Numbered from the stretch's first letter, positions 45,696-54,921 are shown. The stretch: 64,000 bases of DNA from Chryseobacterium salipaludis (GCF_022968825.1 NZ_JALHKS010000004.1:124001-188000); one strand, 5' to 3'. Program-made: numbers and translations. Notes: a model not told the origin generated them from the letters alone.

Positions 45696-46649
45696 ATGGA
45701 AAAGTCAACTGATAAAGATAAAAGCACAACAGCCAAGACCACCAGCACCGACAGCGCAACAGCAACTTCCGGAAACAGCACCGGAACTGATACGGGTAAA
45801 AAAGCGGCGGCAGCTGATAAAAATAAAAACACCGATACCAGGACCGGAACCGAAACAGCAGCGGCAGGCAAAAGCGAGCTCGGTAAAACAGCTTCTGCAG
45901 CAGCAACCGGTGATAAAAGCACTAAAACAACCAGCGGCACATCCACCGATTCGGCAGGCACGACCAGTACAGGTACAGACAAAAACACAGGTGAGAACAA
46001 AAGCGCAAGCACCACCTCCACAGACAGCAGCAGCAGTAGTCCGCAGAATGAAGATAAACCACTGATGGAGTTTTTTGTGAGCGCACTGAAAGATATTTAT
46101 TATGCTGAACACGCTATGGTAGAAAAGCTTCCAAAGATGCGTGAAGCCGCGACCACCGAGGAACTGCAGGACGCCTTTGAAGACCATGAACTGTTGACAC
46201 GCCGCCAGATTACACGGCTCGAAAAAGTGTTCCGCGAGATCGGTGAAGAACCTGCGAAGCAGAAATGCGACGCGATCGAAGGTTTAATTAAAGAAGCCGA
46301 AAAAATCATAAAATCCACACCGGATGGTTCGATGACCAGAGATGCTGCCCTGATTATCGCAGCCCAGAAAATCGAGCATTATGAGATCGCTACCTACGGC
46401 GGCCTGGTACAGCTTGCAATTACGCTTGGCTACGACAAAGCCGTGGACCTGCTCGAAGATACGCTGGAAGAAGAAGAAGAAACAGATTTTGAACTGACCG
46501 ATATCGCCGAATCGTTCATTAACTTCGAAGCGGAAGAGGAAGACAGCGACGATGATTTTGAAGATGAGGATGATGATGATGAATACGACGAAGAGGATGA
46601 CTACGAGGATGAAGAAGATTATGATGAAAGCGCAGACGAAAGCTGGTAA
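45696..46649 (+). CDS. YciF/DUF892 ferritin-like protein with disordered tails
   Basis: 317 residues. The first 120 residues are Thr/Ser/Lys/Ala-rich and disordered (TKTTSGTSTDSAGTTSTGTD). Residues about 122-270 form the DUF892/YciF domain with the helix motifs LKDIYYAEHAMVEKL, FEDHELLTRRQITRLEKVF, AQKIEHYEIATYGGL and a metal-ligand-like set of Glu and His. The last 45 residues are an Asp/Glu/Tyr tail like that of the KGG protein upstream. In E. coli yciG (KGG) and yciF are also neighbours and RpoS-controlled, so this pair is probably a general stress module. Confidence 0.85.
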   Translation: MEKSTDKDKSTTAKTTSTDSATATSGNSTGTDTGKKAAAADKNKNTDTRTGTETAAAGKSELGKTASAAATGDKSTKTTSGTSTDSAGTTSTGTDKNTGENKSASTTSTDSSSSSPQNEDKPLMEFFVSALKDIYYAEHAMVEKLPKMREAATTEELQDAFEDHELLTRRQITRLEKVFREIGEEPAKQKCDAIEGLIKEAEKIIKSTPDGSMTRDAALIIAAQKIEHYEIATYGGLVQLAITLGYDKAVDLLEDTLEEEEETDFELTDIAESFINFEAEEEDSDDDFEDEDDDDEYDEEDDYEDEEDYDESADESW

Positions 46650-46684
46650 TTGATATTCGGCATCCTTATATCTCCTTAAACAAT

Positions 46685-46714
46685 AACCACCTGAATGACG
46701 GGTGGTTTTTTATG
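46685..46714 (+). terminator. Terminator after the YciF-like gene
   Basis: AACCACC pairs with GGTGGTT around a nine-base loop and is followed by TTTTT. It is 35 bases after the stop codon. Confidence 0.8.
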
Positions 46715-46734
46715 GAGAAATAAAGACGAGCACA

Positions 46735-46767
46735 AATAAAAAAGCCGTTCGCAAATGCAAACGGCTT
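46735..46767 (-). terminator. Terminator of tRNA-Ala
   Basis: Read leftward, AAGCCGTT pairs with AACGGCTT around a ten-base loop, followed by TTTTTATTTG. It starts one base after the tRNA 3' end. Confidence 0.85.
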
Positions 46768-46768
46768 G

Positions 46769-46842
46769 TGGAGGATATCGGGATCGAACCGACCACCTTT
46801 AGACTGCCAGTCTAACGCTCTAGCCAGATGAGCTAATCCCCC
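46769..46842 (-). tRNA. tRNA-Ala(GGC)
   Basis: On the minus strand the cloverleaf reads GGGGGAT ... ATCCTCC-A, with D-arm sequence TAGCTCATCTGGCTAGA, anticodon stem-loop TTAGA-CTGGCAG-TCTAA (anticodon GGC) and T-arm GTCGGTTCGATCCCGAT. The acceptor stem has the G3-U70 wobble pair that marks alanine tRNAs. CCA is not encoded, consistent with a CCA-adding enzyme in the window. Confidence 0.95.
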
Positions 46843-46971
46843 ATTTTCAAATATTGCAAGCGGTGCCTGTAAATTTGAAGTGCAATGTTACGAAAATAAT
46901 TCCAATCGGCGCAAATCTTTTTTGCTTAAGAAAGAATTAAAGCATGGCCAGATAAAAGACACGCCCACACT

Positions 46972-48339
46972 TTACAAACCGGTACGCACGCCGGTCAGAA
47001 AATCTTCCAATGCAATGGTATGCTGTTCGCCGGAGTTAAGGTTTTTAATAGTAATCATTTTATCAGCGATCTCGCGGTCACCATAGAAGACTAGATTGGG
47101 GATTCCTTTCTTTTCAGCGTAGGTAAACTGCTTTTTCAGCTTGGCGTCTTCCGGATATAGTTCGGCGGCAATACCGGCGCTGCGCAGTTGCATGATCAGT
47201 TGCAAGGCTTCCAGTGCTTCTGTTTTTCCATAGTTGGCAAAAAGATACTGTGCCTGATGCACGGCGTCTTCCGGGAACAGATTCAGTTCTTCCATAACCA
47301 GGTAGATGCGGTCGAGACCAAAAGAGATTCCGATGCCCGGCATTTCCTTCACACCAAACATTTCGGTGAGGCTGTCGTAGCGGCCGCCGCCGCCGATAGA
47401 ACCTACCTGCACGCCCTGCGCTTTCACCTCGAAAATTGCTCCGGTGTAATAATCCAGGCCACGCGCCAGGGTTACATCAAACCGCAGTTGATCACGCTGG
47501 ACACCCATCCCAAAGCTTTGCTCCAACACGAATTCCAGCTCTGCCACACCTGCGCTGCCGGTTTCATTACCGGCAAATTTCTCCTTCAGCAGCTGTATGC
47601 TTTCCAGCGCATCTTCTGTCGGTGTAAACAGGAACTCCAGTTTAGCCACCGCTTCCTCAGAAATTCCTTTTTCATACAATTCTTTTACAACGCCTTCCCG
47701 GCCAATCTTATCCAGTTTATCCAGTGCCACGGTAAAATCAACCAGCTGACTGCCGATCCCGGCATATTCCGCCAGACCGGACAGGATCTTGCGATTATTT
47801 AAGTGCAATACCACCGGGACCCCTAACTCCTGAAATGATTTCAGGTACAGCTGCACCAGCTCCACTTCCAGCCACAGGCTCTCGCTGCCTACTACATCCG
47901 CATCGCACTGGTAGAATTCGCGGTAACGGCCTTTTTGGGGACGGTCTGCCCTCCAGACCGGCTGGATCTGGTATCTTTTGAAAGGAAAGGTAAGCTGCCC
48001 GTGGTTCATGGCCACGTGCCGGGCGAAGGGAACCGTGAGGTCATAACGCAAAGCTTTTTCGCTGAGTTGTGCCGTAAGCTTTTGCGAATTCCGCGCCTCC
48101 CAATCGGCATCATTTGCCTTCGCAGCATAATCGCCGCTGTTCAGGATTTTAAATATCAGCCGGTCACCTTCCTCACCGTATTTTCCGGTCAGGGTGGAAA
48201 GGTTTTCGAAGCTGGGCGTTTCCAGCGGCTGAAATCCAAAGAGTTCAAAATTACGGCGCAGTATATCAGTTATATATTTACGGCGCTGGACTTCCTGTGC
48301 GGAAAAATCGCGCGTTCCTTTAGCCAGTCCTGGTTTCAT
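46972..48339 (-). CDS. hisS: Histidyl-tRNA synthetase
   Basis: 455 residues from the ATG at 48339 ([12 protein letters not shown]); an in-frame TTG at 48363 would add eight residues with no family support. Class II motifs are intact: motif 1 near [20 protein letters not shown], motif 2 with [12 protein letters not shown], the His-A motif [12 protein letters not shown], motif 3 with [14 protein letters not shown], and the C-terminal anticodon-binding domain. It charges tRNA-His. The gene stands alone behind the tRNA-Ala gene. Confidence 0.95.
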   Translation of the reverse strand: MKPGLAKGTRDFSAQEVQRRKYITDILRRNFELFGFQPLETPSFENLSTLTGKYGEEGDRLIFKILNSGDYAAKANDADWEARNSQKLTAQLSEKALRYDLTVPFARHVAMNHGQLTFPFKRYQIQPVWRADRPQKGRYREFYQCDADVVGSESLWLEVELVQLYLKSFQELGVPVVLHLNNRKILSGLAEYAGIGSQLVDFTVALDKLDKIGREGVVKELYEKGISEEAVAKLEFLFTPTEDALESIQLLKEKFAGNETGSAGVAELEFVLEQSFGMGVQRDQLRFDVTLARGLDYYTGAIFEVKAQGVQVGSIGGGGRYDSLTEMFGVKEMPGIGISFGLDRIYLVMEELNLFPEDAVHQAQYLFANYGKTEALEALQLIMQLRSAGIAAELYPEDAKLKKQFTYAEKKGIPNLVFYGDREIADKMITIKNLNSGEQHTIALEDFLTGVRTGL

Positions 48340-48431
48340 AAGCGGTAGTTTCTTGAGGCGCAAAATTACGCAAACGCAAATGATTACCCAAGCTGGCGAA
48401 GAGCCGTAACTACAGGAACGCGCGTCCGCAT

Positions 48432-48881
48432 TCAGACCATTTCCAGAATTTCCAGAATTTCGGAACCGTAGTTTTCGATTTTGTATTTCCCAAAACCTTT
48501 AATATCCACCAGTTCCTCTTTTTTGGCCGGCCGGTATTTCGCTATCGAGAGCAGCTCCTTATTGGTCGCCACAAGGTAAACCGGAATCTTTTTCTCCCGC
48601 GCCTTTTCGCTGCGCCATAACTTCAGGGAATCGAGAATCTTTATTTCATCTTCATTCAGCTGCTCCTGCTCCGCGGCATATTTCCCGGGCGGCATTTCCT
48701 GGATACGCACCTGCATTTCTTCGTAGTACAGGATGACGGACCAGTAACAATCGTCTTCCTGCTTCACGAATGCGGTTTCATAGGTCAATACATGATGAGC
48801 GGCCAGAAAGAGATCAAGCGCTGCCTGGTCCTGCTGTATCAGGCCATCGGTGAGTCTTATTTTAAATATTTTCGTTTTCAT
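48432..48881 (-). CDS. HRDC-domain protein
   Basis: 149 residues. The C-terminal half (about 75-149; [20 protein letters not shown], then [20 protein letters not shown], then [20 protein letters not shown]) is a clear HRDC nucleic-acid-binding domain as found at the end of RecQ helicases. The N-terminal 70 residues have no recognised motif. It is a stand-alone HRDC protein, common in Flavobacteriia. The ssb-like gene lies 57 bases upstream on the same strand, hinting at DNA metabolism, but a terminator separates them. Confidence 0.8.
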   Translation of the reverse strand: MKTKIFKIRLTDGLIQQDQAALDLFLAAHHVLTYETAFVKQEDDCYWSVILYYEEMQVRIQEMPPGKYAAEQEQLNEDEIKILDSLKLWRSEKAREKKIPVYLVATNKELLSIAKYRPAKKEELVDIKGFGKYKIENYGSEILEILEMV

Positions 48882-48902
48882 TGTGATTGGGTGTTTGGAA
48901 CG

Positions 48903-48929
48903 AAAAACCGGCAGGATGGCTCCTGCCGG
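48903..48929 (-). terminator. Terminator of the ssb gene
   Basis: Read leftward, CCGGCAGGA pairs perfectly with TCCTGCCGG around a GCCA loop and is followed by TTTTT. Confidence 0.85.
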
Positions 48930-48938
48930 CAGTTATTT

Positions 48939-49268
48939 TTATTTGGAACCTAACAACATGAGTTGTTCTACACGGATATCCGTGGTATAGCGCTTTACGC
49001 CTTCTTTGTCTTCATAGTTGCGGTAGACAATTTTTCCTTCGACGGCAATTTCTTTTCCTTTCTGGACGTACTTTTCCATGATGTCCACGAGCTTGCCATT
49101 GACGATCAGGCTGTGCCATTGTGTTTCTTCCACCTTTTCGCCCATAGCGTTGGTGTAATAATCGGTAGTCGCGAGGCTTACTTTCGCGATTCTTCCATTG
49201 TTGAACTGTACGATTTCAACTTCCTTTCCGGTGCGGCCAATGAGGCTTACTTTGTTTCTTAGTGACAT
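48939..49268 (-). CDS. ssb: Short single-stranded DNA-binding protein
   Basis: 109 residues containing one OB-fold (NKVSLIGRTGKEVEIVQFNN, then KVSLATTDYYTNAMGEKVEE, TQWHSLIVNGKLVDIMEKYV, KGKEIAVEGKIVYRNYEDKE). The usual glycine-rich linker and acidic DDIPF-type tip that recruits partner proteins are missing; it ends VEQLMLLGSK. It is therefore probably a secondary SSB, perhaps for repair or competence, with the main SSB encoded elsewhere. It precedes the HRDC gene on the same strand. Confidence 0.88.
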   Translation of the reverse strand: MSLRNKVSLIGRTGKEVEIVQFNNGRIAKVSLATTDYYTNAMGEKVEETQWHSLIVNGKLVDIMEKYVQKGKEIAVEGKIVYRNYEDKEGVKRYTTDIRVEQLMLLGSK

Positions 49269-49893
49269 GACATTAAATTTTTGTGATTAAACGTTCAGAT
49301 AAGGGCTTCACTGATTTTTCCCAAATCTCTGGAGCAAAGGTGCAGCGGTGGTTAAAAGTTACCCGGTTTAAAACCACTTAATATCGATTGTAGTCGTTTG
49401 TATCATATAATGTTTTGATAACTAACATCTTATATTAAACTTAATTTTATTAATAGCGAGATGTTTTGTGAGAATATGTAAATAAAGACGTGAGAGAAAG
49501 ACGGTTTCCAGCGTTATTCATAAACAAAATCATCCAGTAAGCTGATATTTAAAGCGTATTTACAGCAGGTTTAAAGTTGTGCCCCCAGGCGGAAGATATA
49601 CACAGGCCAGGCAGGTTTGATGCATTAAGGTTGGCATATCCATACACTATCCATACACTATCCATGCTTTATCCATGCCTTTGGTATGGTTCAACCCTGT
49701 AAAAACTTTAAATCGCGGCTATTAAAATTCAGAACTTACTTTTCCAAGTCCGTAGTATTCCATTAATTTAAGAACAAAAAAATGACTTAAAAGGTGATTG
49801 TCCGCCTGCGGAACAAAGATGTTCTTTCGCTGACAGGTAGCCTTTAAATAGGTATTATTTCTTACATGTAATCAATAAACTCCTTATTTTCCA
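49269..49893. other. Intergenic stretch with short direct repeats
   Basis: About 625 bases with no plausible gene. Around 49638-49690 there is a short repeat of CCATACACTAT units (two tandem copies) followed by CCATGCTTTAT and CCATGCC variants, then a GGTATGG that can pair with them. No RNA gene was recognised. The ssb promoter lies at the left end. Confidence 0.5.
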
Positions 49894-49920
49894 GAAAAAA
49901 ACCTGCGCGAAGGCGCAGGC
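49894..49920 (-). terminator. Terminator of the lipoprotein gene
   Basis: Read leftward, CCTGCGC pairs with GCGCAGG around a CTTC loop and is followed by seven T residues. Confidence 0.88.
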
Positions 49921-49948
49921 TGGTATTCATGACAATTCTGTGATGCAA

Positions 49949-50560
49949 TTAAATCGCGGTAAGCACCGGCTGGTTTTGATCTTTTAAATTGAGTCCGGCG
50001 GCTTTTACCGAGGAACGGTATTTTTTGCGCAGTTGTTTATTGATATCCTTCAAGGCGCCTAAAGTGCCGGCCTTGATGGAATTTTCGGCCGAGCCCAGCA
50101 TGCGTCCGCCTTTCCGGTAAGTATCGTACGAAGTTTCTGCCACGAGCGCGCCGGCCGCGTCAAATATTTTCAGGCTGACAATCACCTGATTTGAAAAGAC
50201 ATATTTCCCCAATCCTACTTTAAAATATTTCACTTTAGGCAACACGGCAAACTGCGCATTGTTATTCTCACAAAATTCAGCAATCAGGTCGGTACTGGGT
50301 GAATCATAGACAATGTTATAATCCACGCGCAGGAGGCGGCCGGCGCGCGCCGCACTCACCTGATCGGATAAAGCTGAGAAAAAAGCGGCATAGGTCGGAT
50401 CCTTAATCTCTTCGATGTCAGGAAATATTTCAGGATTAAAATACAGGATCTGATAGTCTTTGTCTGTACGCAAAGAAAAGGAATTCTGCCCTGCTGCCGC
50501 ACAACTTGTGAGCAGTAAGAACACCGTAAAAGAATGGCAGAACTGGTAAAAATGTTTCAT
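49949..50560 (-). CDS. Putative lipoprotein, function unknown
   Basis: 203 residues from the ATG at 50560 (MKHFYQFCHSF); an upstream extension to 50593 would place charged sequence before the signal. The lipobox is LLTSC, so the mature protein is probably lipid-anchored. The domain has alternating strand-like segments (DYQILYFNPEIFPDIEEI, QFAVLPKVKYFKVGLGKYVF, QVIVSLKIFDAAGALVAETS), reminiscent of assembly-factor or GldJ-unrelated surface lipoproteins, but no family is recognised. It stands alone with its own terminator and faces away from rpsO. Confidence 0.6.
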   Translation of the reverse strand: MKHFYQFCHSFTVFLLLTSCAAAGQNSFSLRTDKDYQILYFNPEIFPDIEEIKDPTYAAFFSALSDQVSAARAGRLLRVDYNIVYDSPSTDLIAEFCENNNAQFAVLPKVKYFKVGLGKYVFSNQVIVSLKIFDAAGALVAETSYDTYRKGGRMLGSAENSIKAGTLGALKDINKQLRKKYRSSVKAAGLNLKDQNQPVLTAI

Positions 50561-50690
50561 GGCCCGAAGCAGTACAAAGATACTGCCATACATGCAGCAA
50601 AACTAATGCTATTTTAAGTTTTTTTTAACACATTTGAAAAACTTTTTTACGTCGGCTCTACATTTTCTTCCGGCACCGGGAAAATTGTTG

Positions 50691-50698
50691 TACTTTTG
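50691..50698 (+). promoter_or_regulatory. -7 element of the rpsO promoter
   Basis: TACTTTTG matches the TAnnTTTG consensus and lies 35 bases ahead of the rpsO ATG, a normal leader length. A clear -33 element was not seen. Confidence 0.5.
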
Positions 50699-50733
50699 CA
50701 GCCGTTACATAATAATCATTAAATAATATTGGA

Positions 50734-51003
50734 ATGTACTTAACTACAGACAAGAAGAAAGAAATCTTCGCAAAACACGGAAAATCCGAAACGGATACAG
50801 GAAGCGCTGAAGGACAGGTTGCTTTGTTTACTTACAGAATCAACCACCTTTCCCAGCACCTGAAAAGAAATCACAAAGACTATGCTACAGAGCGTTCCCT
50901 GGTGGCGCTGGTAGGTAAAAGAAAATCTTTGCTGGATTACATGAAGAAAAAAGACATTACAAGATACCGTGCCATTATTGCGGAACTGGGTCTGCGTAAA
51001 TAA
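50734..51003 (+). CDS. rpsO: Ribosomal protein S15
   Basis: 89 residues, exactly the standard size. Family hallmarks are TGSAEGQVALFTYRINHLSQ, HLKRNHKDYATERSLVALVG, KRKSLLDYMKKKDITRY and RAIIAELGLRK at the end. It binds 16S rRNA early in 30S assembly. In many bacteria rpsO is followed by pnp; here a small leftward gene and its terminator come between the two. Confidence 0.97.
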   Translation: MYLTTDKKKEIFAKHGKSETDTGSAEGQVALFTYRINHLSQHLKRNHKDYATERSLVALVGKRKSLLDYMKKKDITRYRAIIAELGLRK

Positions 51004-51022
51004 ACTTTTTATTACCACAAAA

Positions 51023-51055
51023 AAAGCAACTTTCAGTCGAAAGTTGCTTTTTTTT
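51023..51055. terminator. Bidirectional terminator between rpsO and a GlsB-type gene
   Basis: AAAGCAACTTTC pairs with GAAAGTTGCTTT around an AGTC loop, with A-runs before and T-runs after, so it can end transcripts from both sides. Confidence 0.92.
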
Positions 51056-51072
51056 ATTTTCTGCAGGCAGAT

Positions 51073-51315
51073 CTAGACCCTGCGGCCGGTGATCAGGTTG
51101 ATGATGGCCAGCAGCACAATGGAACCCAAAGCTCCGGTCAGAATCTGACCTAAAACCCCTTCGCCAAACGTTCCGCCCAGCAGCCAGTATCCGATGGCAC
51201 CCCCAATCAGGCCCACGATAATATTACCGATGAGTCCGAGACTGCCGCCTTTAAAAATTTGTGCACCCAGCCATCCTGCAATGGCTCCGATAATTAATGT
51301 CCATAAAATTCCCAT
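51073..51315 (-). CDS. GlsB/YeaQ/YmgE family stress membrane protein
   Basis: 80 residues, almost entirely hydrophobic with three segments and glycine-rich turns (LIIGAIAGWLGAQIFKGGSL, IVGLIGGAIGYWLLGG, ILTGALGSIVLLAIINL), typical of the transglycosylase-associated/YmgE family. Such proteins are small inner-membrane proteins of the general stress response, though no enzymatic activity is established. It is convergent with rpsO. Confidence 0.9.
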   Translation of the reverse strand: MGILWTLIIGAIAGWLGAQIFKGGSLGLIGNIIVGLIGGAIGYWLLGGTFGEGVLGQILTGALGSIVLLAIINLITGRRV

Positions 51316-51664
51316 AATTTTAAATTTTTAATGTTAATAAATCTGTTCCCTGTAAATCCAATTTTGTGCCGTAATTGTTTACATCTTTATCTGTACGGTG
51401 GTACAGTTCATTGCTACACGACTGGCTAGCAAATGTTTAGAATTATTTAAACTGTTGTTTTCTTCATTTTAAAAAACTGGAGGTGAGCGCGAGGAGCTGC
51501 CGGCCTTCACCGTTGTAAATCATTATAATTCACAGCCATTACCCGAAAAAAGCCCGGCCGCACACCTACTGCCTCGCTAAAAAACCGTAACTTCGCCAAC
51601 GAAAATTTAAAAAGATTAAATATTAACCGCACTCAATACGGAGTGCCGACGAAACACACTTTTT
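51316..51664. other. Divergent intergenic region before pnp
   Basis: About 350 bases between the GlsB-type gene and pnp. It must hold both promoters. TAACTTCG at 51585 is close to the -7 consensus for pnp, but no certain element can be placed. No open frame was found. Confidence 0.45.
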
Positions 51665-53974
51665 ATGAATGCTCCACAAGCAATCACTGAAGTTATTCAG
51701 TTAAAAGATGGCCGAGAAATCACCATCGAAACAGGACGCCTGGCGAAACAAGCCAACGGTTCTGTGGTAGTTAAAATGGGCAACACGATGTTGCTCGCCA
51801 CCGTAGTGGCCAACAAAGAAGCTAATCCAGGGGTAGACTTTCTGCCGCTGACGGTGGATTACCGCGAGAAATTCTACGCAACGGGGAAAATCCCCGGAAA
51901 CTTTTTCCGCAGAGAAGCAAGACCTTCTGACGAGGAAATCCTGACCATGCGTCTGGTGGACCGCGTACTGCGTCCGCTGTTCCCGTCCGATTTCCACGCG
52001 GAAGTCCAGGTAATGATATCCCTGATTTCCTATGATAAGGAGGTAATGCCGGAAGCGCTGGCGGGACTTGCCGCTTCTGCCGCCATCGCGATTACCGATA
52101 TTCCTTTCAACGGACCGATGTCTGAAGTACGCGTGGTACGTATCGACGGAGAACTGTCGGTTAACCCAAGCCTGGAAAACCTGGCCAAAGCCGACCTGGA
52201 TATTATGGTAGGTGCCACCAAGGATTCCATCGTGATGGTAGAAGGTGAAATGGATGAGATTTCCGAACAGGAAATGATTGAAGCGATTAAATATGCACAC
52301 GAAGAAATCAAAGTGCAGATCGCCGCGCAGGAAAGACTGGCTGCCAAAGTAGGAAAATCCCTGCCAAAGCGCGAGTACTCCCACGAAGACCACAACGAAG
52401 ACATCCGCAAGAAAGTTTGGGATGAAACTTTTGATAAAGTATATCAGGTAGCGAAAACGCCGGCCGGCAAAGAAGAGCGCCACGATAATTTCGCGGCCGT
52501 ACTGGAGGAATTCCTGTCCCAGTACAGCGAGGAAGAACTGGAAACAGTGAAACCTTTTGCCAAAGTATATTTCCATGACGTGGAAAAAGAGGCTATGCGC
52601 CAGATGATCCTGAACGAGCGCGTGCGTCTGGACGGCCGTACACCGGAAACCATCCGCCCAATCTGGTCCGAAGTTGATTACCTGCCGGGAGCGCACGGTT
52701 CTGCCATCTTTACCCGTGGCGAAACCCAATCGCTGACCGCAGTTACCTTAGGTTCCATTAAAGATGCGAACCTGGTAGATTCGGTGGCAGCACATTACGA
52801 CCAAAAATTCTTCCTGCACTATAACTTTCCGCCGTTCTCCACCGGGGAAGCCCGCCCATTGCGCGGTACCAGCCGTCGTGAGGTAGGACACGGAAACCTG
52901 GCGCAGCGTGCGCTGGCGCGTATGATTCCGGCAGAAAACCCATATACGATCCGTATTGTATCAGATATTCTGGAATCGAACGGTTCATCGTCTATGGCAA
53001 CCGTTTGTGCCGGCACCATGGCGCTGATGGATGCGGGTGTACAGATCGCCAAGCCGGTTTCCGGTATTGCGATGGGTCTGATTACCGATCCGGAAAGCGG
53101 AAAGTTCACGGTACTGTCGGACATCTTAGGTGATGAAGACCACCTGGGTGATATGGACTTTAAAGTAACCGGAACCAAAGACGGTATCACCGCCTGCCAG
53201 ATGGATATTAAAATCCAGGGGCTTTCCATGGACATTATGGAAACTGCCTTGAAACAAGCGCGCGAAGGCCGCCTGCATATTCTGGGTGAGATTTTGAAAA
53301 CCATCGACGCACCACGCGAAGATGTGAAAGCACACGCACCGAAAATGGAAATCCTGGAAATTCCGAAAGATTTCATCGGTGCTGTTATCGGGCCTGGCGG
53401 AAAAATTATTCAGCAGATGCAGAAGGATTTTGACACCGTGATTGCGATTGAAGAAATCGGCGAGATCGGACGCATCGAGATTGCCGGTACCGACCGTGAG
53501 AAAATCAACGCGACCATTGCAGCCATCAACGAGATTACCTTTGTACCGGTAGTTGGTGAAGTATATAACGGTAAAGTGGTAAAAGTAATGGACTTCGGTG
53601 CCTTCGTAGCGATTGCAAAAGGAACTGAAGGCCTGCTGCACATTTCCGAAATCGAATGGAAACGACTGGACAAAGTACCGTATGCAGAAGGTGATGAAGT
53701 AGAAGTGAAATTCATGGGGTATGATGATCGTAAGAAGATGAAATTGTCCCGTAAAGTTCTTTTGCCAAGACCACCACGTGAGGAGCGTCCGCAAGGAGAC
53801 CGGCCGCAAAACGGCGACCGCCCGAACCGTGATCATCGCGGTCCACGCGACAACAATAACCGCGGCGAGCGCAGAGAGCATAACAACAACCGCACGAGAA
53901 ACAACGGCGGCGCTCAGGAGCGTCCGGCAAACGGAGAAGGCTCTAAAGAAGAGGGAAACACTCCAACGGAATAA
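51665..53974 (+). CDS. pnp: Polynucleotide phosphorylase
   Basis: 769 residues. Two RNase PH domains ([20 protein letters not shown] at the start; [20 protein letters not shown] in the second, with [15 protein letters not shown] for phosphate binding and [20 protein letters not shown] for the catalytic Asp residues) are followed by a KH domain ([15 protein letters not shown], about 558-615), an S1 domain ([20 protein letters not shown], about 625-690) and a long Arg/Asn/Gly-rich disordered tail (about 697-769). It degrades RNA 3' to 5' by phosphorolysis. The basic tail probably adds RNA or partner binding and is common in Bacteroidetes. Confidence 0.97.
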   Translation: MNAPQAITEVIQLKDGREITIETGRLAKQANGSVVVKMGNTMLLATVVANKEANPGVDFLPLTVDYREKFYATGKIPGNFFRREARPSDEEILTMRLVDRVLRPLFPSDFHAEVQVMISLISYDKEVMPEALAGLAASAAIAITDIPFNGPMSEVRVVRIDGELSVNPSLENLAKADLDIMVGATKDSIVMVEGEMDEISEQEMIEAIKYAHEEIKVQIAAQERLAAKVGKSLPKREYSHEDHNEDIRKKVWDETFDKVYQVAKTPAGKEERHDNFAAVLEEFLSQYSEEELETVKPFAKVYFHDVEKEAMRQMILNERVRLDGRTPETIRPIWSEVDYLPGAHGSAIFTRGETQSLTAVTLGSIKDANLVDSVAAHYDQKFFLHYNFPPFSTGEARPLRGTSRREVGHGNLAQRALARMIPAENPYTIRIVSDILESNGSSSMATVCAGTMALMDAGVQIAKPVSGIAMGLITDPESGKFTVLSDILGDEDHLGDMDFKVTGTKDGITACQMDIKIQGLSMDIMETALKQAREGRLHILGEILKTIDAPREDVKAHAPKMEILEIPKDFIGAVIGPGGKIIQQMQKDFDTVIAIEEIGEIGRIEIAGTDREKINATIAAINEITFVPVVGEVYNGKVVKVMDFGAFVAIAKGTEGLLHISEIEWKRLDKVPYAEGDEVEVKFMGYDDRKKMKLSRKVLLPRPPREERPQGDRPQNGDRPNRDHRGPRDNNNRGERREHNNNRTRNNGGAQERPANGEGSKEEGNTPTE

Positions 53975-53994
53975 TATTTCCTTTTATATAACTA

Positions 53995-54024
53995 AAACCT
54001 GCAGCGTATGTTGCAGGTTTTTTT
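53995..54024 (+). terminator. Terminator of pnp
   Basis: AAACCTGCA pairs with TGCAGGTTT around an eight-base loop and is followed by TTTT. Confidence 0.9.
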
Positions 54025-54065
54025 GTGGCGTGTAAATTGCTGATTCAGGCCTAAAATAAAAAGTT

Positions 54066-54182
54066 ATGAAACGAATGTTATTACGAAAACTGATGGTCTG
54101 GGTAGCGCCCTTAGTGCTGGGCTATATTGCAAAGAAAATCGATGGCCGCATCAACCGGCCGAAGGTAAAGGCAGGGAACTAA
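54066..54182 (+). CDS. Small membrane peptide, 38 residues
   Basis: The frame reads MKRMLLRKLMVWVAPLVLGY followed by IAKKIDGRINRPKVKAGN. One short hydrophobic helix (about residues 9-22) is flanked by basic residues. It has its own downstream terminator and a plausible spacing after the pnp terminator. Peptides of this kind are widespread in Flavobacteriia and unannotated. Function is unknown; translation has not been shown. Confidence 0.55.
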   Translation: MKRMLLRKLMVWVAPLVLGYIAKKIDGRINRPKVKAGN

Positions 54183-54210
54183 ACTGTTCTTTTAACAGAA
54201 ATAAATTATG

Positions 54211-54240
54211 AATCGCCCGGGTGAAACTCGGGCGATTTTT
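54211..54240 (+). terminator. Terminator after the 38-residue peptide gene
   Basis: AATCGCCCG pairs perfectly with CGGGCGATT around a nine-base loop, followed by TTT. It supports the small gene upstream being a real transcription unit. Confidence 0.85.
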
Positions 54241-54368
54241 ACTATTGTCTGAACATTAGCGGCAAAGCGGGCCCGTCAGAACTTGCGCGGAAAAAAGGCT
54301 GAATTTTCAAAACATTATTTTTCTTGTGCTTCGACCTTAGTATGTCTATAAGACTTTATTTCTTTGTC

Positions 54369-54445
54369 CTTTTGCCTTGATGCAAACGCACCAAAAAATG
54401 ACTCTCCGATTTTAATATTTTTACAGGAATATCTGCGATTTCAAG
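54369..54445. repeat. Intergenic repeat A, copy 1
   Basis: 77 bases beginning CTTTTGCCTTGATGCAAACG and ending CTGCGATTTCAAG. They match 55160-55236 with only two visible substitutions. The CCTTGATGCAAACG(C/G)ACCAAAAA core resembles intergenic repeats that are frequent in Chryseobacterium-type genomes. Confidence 0.85.
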
Positions 54446-54466
54446 ACTGGATCTTTTTACTAAAAA
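54440..54466. repeat. Intergenic repeat C, copy 1
   Basis: 27 bases (TTCAAGACTGGATCTTTTTA and seven more) that recur identically at 54895-54921. Copy 1 overlaps the end of repeat A. Confidence 0.8.
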
Positions 54467-54499
54467 ATAAAACTTTCTTTAAGAGGTTGACTCGCTTGG

Positions 54500-54625
54500 G
54501 TCGTCGAACCACTTCGTTAGGTTTCCCCGTAACTGACTCTCTTCGTTCGCCGAACCAATTCATTAGGTTTCGGGCGGAAATAAGGATGAGTCTTCGATGT
54601 TAAGTTGTTGCCGCCACTCGAACAG
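54500..54625. repeat. Intergenic repeat B, copy 1
   Basis: Carries GTCGTCGAACCACTTCGTTA and GACTCTCTTCGTTCGCCGAA units and ends TTGTTGCCGCCACTCGAACA; the same order recurs at 55287-55412. The GTCG(A)ACCACTTCGTTAGG unit is itself repeated within each copy. Confidence 0.8.
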
Positions 54626-54862
54626 CGGGAATTTTTAGGTTGTGCCAGTGGACGGTCGGTTAAAAAAGAAATTTTAATTTTTGCTTCCATACTTTTATAT
54701 TTTTAATGGAGTCGGCGAACCTCTAACGCAAAATGCTCCTGGGTCATTAAGGTGAATTGTTGTTCATGGTTTTGTGTTGGTTTATTATCTTGTTATTCTA
54801 TTAAATGTGTGCTTATTGTCCGAGTTTGTAAACTCTGGGAGAAAGGGCTTTTTTCCTATTAA

Positions 54863-54921
54863 CTTCTTTTGGCTTGAACCAAAAGAAGCAAAAATTCAAG
54901 ACTGGATCTTTTTACTAAAAA
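54863..54921. repeat. Inverted repeat plus intergenic repeat C, copy 2
   Basis: CTTCTTTTGG (54863-54872) and CCAAAAGAAG (54879-54888) form a perfect ten-base inverted repeat around CTTGAA. Directly after it the 27-base repeat C occurs again (54895-54921). Confidence 0.75.

Noticed and set aside
45526-46065. A 179-residue frame overlapping the KGG gene end and the YciF gene start
   Set aside because: It is out of frame with the clear KGG and DUF892 domains and consists of Gln/Pro-rich shadow sequence.
49638-49690. Short CCATACACTAT-type direct repeats as a CRISPR array
   Set aside because: Repeat units are only about 11 bases with no regular spacers and no cas genes; a simple tandem repeat is more likely.
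51665-53974. Long antisense frames under pnp (up to 342 residues)
   Set aside because: They are shadows of a highly conserved gene and have no family resemblance or start context.
54364-54603. A 79-residue frame in the repeat-rich region
   Set aside because: It crosses repeats A and B, has no ribosome-binding site and shares its sequence with non-coding repeat copies elsewhere.
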